NCBI RefSeq assembly: GCF_036347135.1
Contig: NZ_CP108938.1
Coordinates: forward strand, 3,348,001 to 3,412,000
Direction: 5' to 3'
Source: Streptomyces sp. NBC_00775
GTDB lineage: Bacteria > Actinomycetota > Actinomycetes > Streptomycetales > Streptomycetaceae
Length of the DNA: 64,000 nucleotides
Position numbers and translations under genes: made by a program. The notes under the pieces were generated by a model that saw only the letters and a program-made list of their open reading frames with translations, searched no databases and was not told where the DNA came from. Positions 56,583 through 64,000 of this stretch are shown one piece after another; positions within the stretch are counted from its first letter, which is position 1; the number at the start of each line of letters is the position of its first letter.

Positions 56583-57770
56583 ATGGCCTACCGACTCCCC
56601 CGCCCGCACCGCGACGACGTGCGCATCGCCGTCGGGGGCCTGCTCGGCGGGCTCGCCCTGTGGGGCGTCGGGCTCTATAGCCGCACGGCGGACGACCCGG
56701 TCTCCCTCGTCGATCAGACCTGGGTGGTCCTCGTTCCGCTGGTCGTCATGGCCGGCTGTGAGCTGATGCGCCGTACGCGGCCGCGCACCGCCCTGCTCAT
56801 CGGCACCGCCGCCCTCACCGCCGACCTGCTCACCCGCGGCAGCCTGGCCACCGTCGTGATGTTCACGGACCTCGTGTACGCGGCCGTCCTGTACGGCTCG
56901 CCCGGTGCGGCCCGGCGCATCCCCTGGATCACCGGTCTGATCACGGTGATCGCAACGGTGTGGCCCGTCGCGGCCTGGCGCAAGCCGGAAGGACTGCTGA
57001 TCGGGGCGTTCACCGGCCTGGTGACCTTCACCCCGGCCGCCACCGGCTGGATCGTCCGCAACCATCGCGACACCGCCGTCGCCGAGCGCCTGCGTGCCGA
57101 ACAGACCGCCCTGCTCGCCGAGGTCGACCGCACCCAGGCGGTCACGTCCGAACGGGCGCGCATGGCACGGGAGTTGCACGACATGGTCGCCAACCACCTG
57201 TCCGCGATCGCCATCCACTCGACCGCCGCGCTCTCGCTCGACGACCCGAAGACGTCCCAGGACGCCCTCGCCGTCATCCGCGAGAACAGCGTCGAGGGCC
57301 TCGCCGAGATGCGCCGGCTCATCGGCATCCTGCGCGACGACAGCGGCGACAAGGAGCCCGCCGCGGCGCCCACCCTCGACGGCCTCGAAGCGCTCCTGGC
57401 GGGCGCCCGCACCAACGGACTCGACGTCGCCCTCGACGCGACGCACGAGGACCGGCTGCCCGCTCCGGTCGAGCTCGCCGCGTACCGCATCGTCCAGGAG
57501 TCCCTGACCAACGCCCTCAAGCACGCCTCCCCGGGCCAGGTCACCGTGACGCTCGCCCAGCCGGACGGCTCGCTCACGGTGCGGGTACGCAGTCCGTACG
57601 GCGACCGGGACGGGCCGCGGGCTCCGGGATCGGGCGCCGGGCTGGTCGGCATGCGGGAGCGAGTCGCCCTCCTGCGCGGCACCTTCGAGGCCGGCCCCGA
57701 GGACTCCCCCACCGGCAGGGTCTGGACCGTACGCGCCGCCCTGCCCCTGTCCCAAGGAGAAGACGCATGA
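56583..57770 (+). CDS. NarL-type sensor histidine kinase
   Basis: 395 residues from ATG 56583 (GGATGGAG just upstream, though close); ATG 56568 would add five residues. Five or six N-terminal membrane helices (to about residue 165) with almost no extracellular domain, a short coiled coil, then a HisKA_3 dimerisation helix ARELHDMVANHLSAIAIHST with the phospho-His, and an HATPase domain (VQESLTNALKHAS, GAGLVGMRERVALL). Signals are therefore sensed in or at the membrane. Stop overlaps the response regulator (ATGA). The divergent partner is the membrane gene; chiC is 128 nt beyond the operon. Confidence 0.9.
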   Translation: MAYRLPRPHRDDVRIAVGGLLGGLALWGVGLYSRTADDPVSLVDQTWVVLVPLVVMAGCELMRRTRPRTALLIGTAALTADLLTRGSLATVVMFTDLVYAAVLYGSPGAARRIPWITGLITVIATVWPVAAWRKPEGLLIGAFTGLVTFTPAATGWIVRNHRDTAVAERLRAEQTALLAEVDRTQAVTSERARMARELHDMVANHLSAIAIHSTAALSLDDPKTSQDALAVIRENSVEGLAEMRRLIGILRDDSGDKEPAAAPTLDGLEALLAGARTNGLDVALDATHEDRLPAPVELAAYRIVQESLTNALKHASPGQVTVTLAQPDGSLTVRVRSPYGDRDGPRAPGSGAGLVGMRERVALLRGTFEAGPEDSPTGRVWTVRAALPLSQGEDA

Positions 57771-58408
57771 TCCGCGTGCTCGTCGCCGAGGACCAGTCCG
57801 CCGTACGGGCCGGGCTCGTCCTCATCCTGCGCAGCGCGCCCGACATCGAGGTGGTCGGGGAGGCGGCGGACGGGGAGCGGGCGGTCGCGCTCGCCCGTGA
57901 ACTCCGGCCGGATCTCGTCCTGATGGACATCCAGATGCCCCGGCTCGACGGGGTCTCCGCCACCCGCCAGGTCGTCGCCGAGCAGCTCGCCGACGTCCTG
58001 GTGCTCACCACCTTCGACCTCGACGAGTACGTGTTCGGGGCGCTGCGCGCGGGCGCCTCCGGCTTTCTGCTGAAGAACACCGACGCGAAGGGCCTGCTGG
58101 AGGCGGTGCGGACGGTGGCGCGCGGCGAAGGGCTGATCGCTCCGGCGGTCACGCGCCGGCTGATCGCCGAGTTCGCAGCGAAGCCCGTACGGGAGCCGAC
58201 GGCCGACCCGGCCGTCCTGGAAGCGCTGACCCGCCGGGAGCGGGAGGTGCTGTGCTGTCTCGGGGAGGGGCTCTCGAACGCGGAGATCGCGGGCCGTCTG
58301 GACATGGCGGAGGCGACGGTGAAGACCCACGTCAGCCGCCTGCTGGGGAAACTGGAGCTGCGCAGCCGGGTCCAAGCGGCCGTTCTCGCTCGGGAGTTGG
58401 GCGTCTAA
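57767..58408 (+). CDS. NarL/FixJ-family response regulator
   Basis: 213 residues from ATG 57767 with AAGGAGA upstream. Receiver domain: VLVAEDQSAVRAG, phospho-Asp in LVLMDIQMPRLDG, Thr in VLTTFDLDEYV, Lys in FLLKNTD. LuxR-type HTH at the C-terminus: LTRREREVLCCLGEGLSNAEIAGRLDMAEATVKTHVSRLLGKL. Cognate of the kinase encoded just before it. Some Streptomyces chitinase genes are controlled by adjacent two-component systems, so chiC, 128 nt downstream, is a natural candidate target; no site was identified. Confidence 0.92.
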   Translation: MIRVLVAEDQSAVRAGLVLILRSAPDIEVVGEAADGERAVALARELRPDLVLMDIQMPRLDGVSATRQVVAEQLADVLVLTTFDLDEYVFGALRAGASGFLLKNTDAKGLLEAVRTVARGEGLIAPAVTRRLIAEFAAKPVREPTADPAVLEALTRREREVLCCLGEGLSNAEIAGRLDMAEATVKTHVSRLLGKLELRSRVQAAVLARELGV

Positions 58409-58436
58409 CACAGCCGGAACACAGGCATCCACCTAC

Positions 58437-58478
58437 TGGTCCAGACCTATTGACCTATGGTCCAGACCTTTCTATTCT
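58437..58478 (+). promoter_or_regulatory. chiC promoter with paired 12-bp repeats (dre)
   Basis: TGGTCCAGACCT occurs twice, at 58437-58448 and 58458-58469, 21 bp apart (two helical turns). TTGACC (58450-58455) and TATTCT (58473-58478) form a promoter with a 17-nt spacer; the second repeat fills the spacer and the first ends just before the -35 box. This is the known layout of Streptomyces chitinase promoters, where the repeats are DasR sites needed for induction by chitin and for glucose repression. Confidence 0.85.
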
Positions 58479-58535
58479 CGCCGCACTGCGCTTAGCCATG
58501 CCCACGACACCCCCGACTCCCGAGGAGAGGCATCC

Positions 58536-60374
<1,839 letters not shown>

Positions 60375-60443
60375 GCGGCGTTAAGCGCTAAGAGCTAAGC
60401 GACATTGACGCTCCCCCAGACTTCGTCCGGGGGGACCCCCACC

Positions 60444-60480
60444 CAACGAGTGAATGTGGCTACGCCACATTCACTCGTTG
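60444..60480. terminator. Bidirectional terminator chiC / DUF2550 gene
   Basis: 17-bp perfect stem (CAACGAGTGAATGTGGC, 60444-60460, with its complement 60464-60480), loop TAC. On the minus strand the stem contains the stop codon and last residues of the DUF2550 gene, so the terminator overlaps coding sequence. Confidence 0.8.
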
Positions 60481-60912
60481 TCCGGGCGGGGCTGCTTCCA
60501 GCCACGCGAGAAAACCGGTCAGCGCGTCTTCGCTCATCGCCAGCTCAAGGCGTGTCCCGCGGTGGAGACAGACGAGGATGATCGCGTCGGAGAGCAGCGC
60601 CAGCTCCTCCTCACCCTCGGGGGCGCGGCGGCCCGCCACCTCGATCGCCGAGCGCTCCAGGGTGCGGCGCGGTCGGGGGGCGTAGGAGAAGACGCGGTAC
60701 CACTCGATGCGGTCGCCGTTGTAGCGGGCGACCCCGTAGCTCCAGCCTTTGCCGTTGGGGTCACCCTTCTCGGGGACATCCCAGCGCAGGCTGCAGTCGA
60801 ACGTTCCGCCGGAGCGCTGGATCAGCCGGCGGCGGAGGCCGAAGACGAACAGCCCCACCACCACGAGCGCCACTACCAACCCGCACACAGTCAGAGCGAG
60901 GACCATCGACAC
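60460..60912 (-). CDS. DUF2550 membrane protein
   Basis: 150 residues from GTG 60912 (AGGAGG 5 nt upstream; ATG 60906 possible). One N-terminal helix (LALTVCGLVVALVVVGLFVFGL) then a cytoplasmic domain with the DUF2550 pattern: GGTFDCSLRW, GWSYGVARYNGDRIEWYRVFSYAPRPRRTLERS. The family is found in actinobacteria directly downstream of the ATP synthase operon; function unknown. Here it lies 132 nt beyond atpC, after a terminator. Confidence 0.88.
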   Translation of the reverse strand: MSMVLALTVCGLVVALVVVGLFVFGLRRRLIQRSGGTFDCSLRWDVPEKGDPNGKGWSYGVARYNGDRIEWYRVFSYAPRPRRTLERSAIEVAGRRAPEGEEELALLSDAIILVCLHRGTRLELAMSEDALTGFLAWLEAAPPGQRVNVA

Positions 60913-60971
60913 CGACCTCCTCGTCTCCTAGGTAAAGCAGGTAATGAAACGGAAAAAAGCACCCGCATCGC

Positions 60972-61019
60972 CTCAGCCGCGGCCCGGTCTGGATATCTCC
61001 AGTCCCGGCCGCGGCTGAG
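60972..61019 (-). terminator. ATP synthase operon terminator
   Basis: 13-bp perfect outer stem CTCAGCCGCGGCC (60972-60984) with its complement (61007-61019) and an inner CTGGA-TATC-TCCAG hairpin. It starts 26 nt after the atpC stop on the minus strand. Confidence 0.75.
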
Positions 61020-61044
61020 TCACGTCATTCCGTGCGCGCTGGGT

Positions 61045-61419
61045 TCAGCGCGCTGACACCGCACGCAGGCGGACGTCCGCGCGACGCTCGGCGGAGGCAT
61101 CGCCCTCCGCCTTCGCGCGCTCGAGCTCCCGCTCCGCACGCTGGACATCGATCTCGTCCGACAGCTCGGCGATCTCGGCCAGCAGCGACAGCTTGTTGTC
61201 GGCGAACGAGATGAAACCGCCGTGCACCGCGGCGACGACCGTTCCACCATCACTCGTACGGATGGTCACCGGGCCCGACTCCAGCACACCGAGAAGCGGC
61301 TGGTGACCGGGCATGACGCCGATGTCGCCGGACGTGGTACGCGCGACGACCAGGGTGGCCTCGCCGGACCAGACACTGCGGTCCGCGGCGACGAGCTCGA
61401 CGTGCAGCTCAGTAGCCAA
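61045..61419 (-). CDS. atpC: ATP synthase epsilon subunit
   Basis: 124 residues. Beta-sandwich N-terminal domain (ELHVELVAADRSVWSGEATLVVARTTSGDIGVMPGHQPLLGVL) and C-terminal helical hairpin (AERELERAKAEGDASAERRADVRLR). Part of the F1 central stalk; regulates coupling and ATP hydrolysis. Last gene of the atp operon, 110 nt after atpD with a small hairpin in between. Confidence 0.95.
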   Translation of the reverse strand: MATELHVELVAADRSVWSGEATLVVARTTSGDIGVMPGHQPLLGVLESGPVTIRTSDGGTVVAAVHGGFISFADNKLSLLAEIAELSDEIDVQRAERELERAKAEGDASAERRADVRLRAVSAR

Positions 61420-61439
61420 GGTGGGCTCCTCGGGTCACC

Positions 61440-61459
61440 ACCCGGCGTTACTGCCGGGT
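61440..61459 (-). other. Small hairpin between atpD and atpC
   Basis: ACCCGGC-GTTACT-GCCGGGT, 7-bp arms, in the 110-nt gap. It may be an RNA processing or weak attenuation site that sets the epsilon/beta ratio. No U-run follows. Confidence 0.35.
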
Positions 61460-61529
61460 GTTGGGTCAAAGTCTAGTAGGCGTACGAAGAGGGGCGGGAC
61501 GCACCCGCCCCTCTTCATGAACACGAAGT

Positions 61530-63880
<2,351 letters not shown>

Positions 63881-63900
63881 GAGTCAGGTCCCTTCCGTCG

Positions 63901-64000
63901 TCACTTGGCCGCGGCGGCCGGAGCGTCTTCGCCGAGAAGCTTGCCGTCCGAGGTCTCGAACTGCTTCTTGAAGTCCGCGATGGCGTCGGCGACAGCGGTG
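63901..64000 (-). CDS. atpA: ATP synthase alpha subunit, C-terminal end
   Basis: Partial; the gene continues beyond the window. The last residues read [32 protein letters not shown] before a TGA at 63901-63903. The [10 protein letters not shown] segment fits the actinobacterial AtpA C-terminus, and the order atpA–atpG–atpD–atpC is the standard one. Confidence 0.9.
   Translation of the reverse strand, partial: TAVADAIADFKKQFETSDGKLLGEDAPAAAAK

Overview
The window is high-GC actinobacterial chromosome and is most simply read as Streptomyces. The evidence is strong G/C bias at third codon positions, GTG starts, the polar-growth pair scy–filP, a chitinase promoter with paired DasR-type 12-mers, a DUF397 remnant, NucS in place of MutS-type repair, and gene order that matches my memory of the S. 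coelicolor core from about SCO5430 down to SCO5371. No tRNA, rRNA, CRISPR array, transposase or phage gene was seen. The content is core chromosome with intergenic repeat elements, not a mobile island.

Layout. 1-620: end of a DUF397-like gene and a small membrane protein. 760-4002: sugar ABC importer operon (binding lipoprotein plus two permeases) with a DasR-like site in its promoter. 4084-6754: MarR regulator, secreted GH18 protein, HTH regulator. 6809-12950: central carbon block pfkA(-), pta-ackA, pyk. 13041-15695: three-gene envelope cluster (DUF6230, DUF6114, Ser/Asp-rich secreted protein). 16317-18254: thioredoxin/TPR protein and a TetR regulator. 18426-20126: icmA, under a perfect 24-bp palindrome. 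20201-25860: small membrane protein, MFS exporter with MarR and ArsR-type neighbours, and a coupled SRPBCC–DUF4166–TetR operon with two palindromic operators. 26037-29484: thiamine-binding-like protein, DUF3817 protein, three tandem AIM24 genes, MarR. 29636-34101: MFS, meaB, thiolase, methylmalonyl-CoA epimerase. 34345-45552: scy, filP, then two paralogous ABC exporter pairs flanking a Kir-channel-like membrane protein and an unknown protein. 45602-51761: zinc-ribbon-like protein, luciferase-like oxidoreductase, SCO5389-family protein, nucS, a membrane-anchored NTPase with a long Ser/Thr/Pro tail, a STAS protein. 51944-58408: 3-hydroxybutyryl-CoA dehydrogenase, TetR, ABC exporter, cobalamin adenosyltransferase, a membrane gene with a likely frameshift, and a NarL-type two-component pair. 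58536-60374: modular chitinase. 60460-64000: DUF2550 protein and the distal part of the ATP synthase operon (atpC, atpD, atpG, end of atpA).

How it fits together. Three themes recur. (1) Chitin/aminosugar use: the modular chitinase has two TGGTCCAGACCT repeats in its promoter, and the ABC importer at the other end has a 13/16 match to the DasR site in its own promoter. (2) B12-dependent acyl-CoA metabolism: icmA, meaB, epimerase, PduO-type adenosyltransferase, thiolase and hydroxybutyryl-CoA dehydrogenase are spread through the window. (3) Polar growth and envelope: scy, filP, and several membrane or secreted proteins of unknown function.

The most unusual items are: a Kir-like membrane protein whose selectivity-filter position reads ACVGTD; an NTPase with Arg in place of the Walker A Lys and a probable extracellular tail; a STAS protein with Ala at the usual phospho-serine; several intergenic palindromic operators; a family of about 160-270 bp nested inverted repeats at four intergenic sites; and many genes whose -10 element lies 6-8 nt before the start codon, suggesting leaderless mRNAs.
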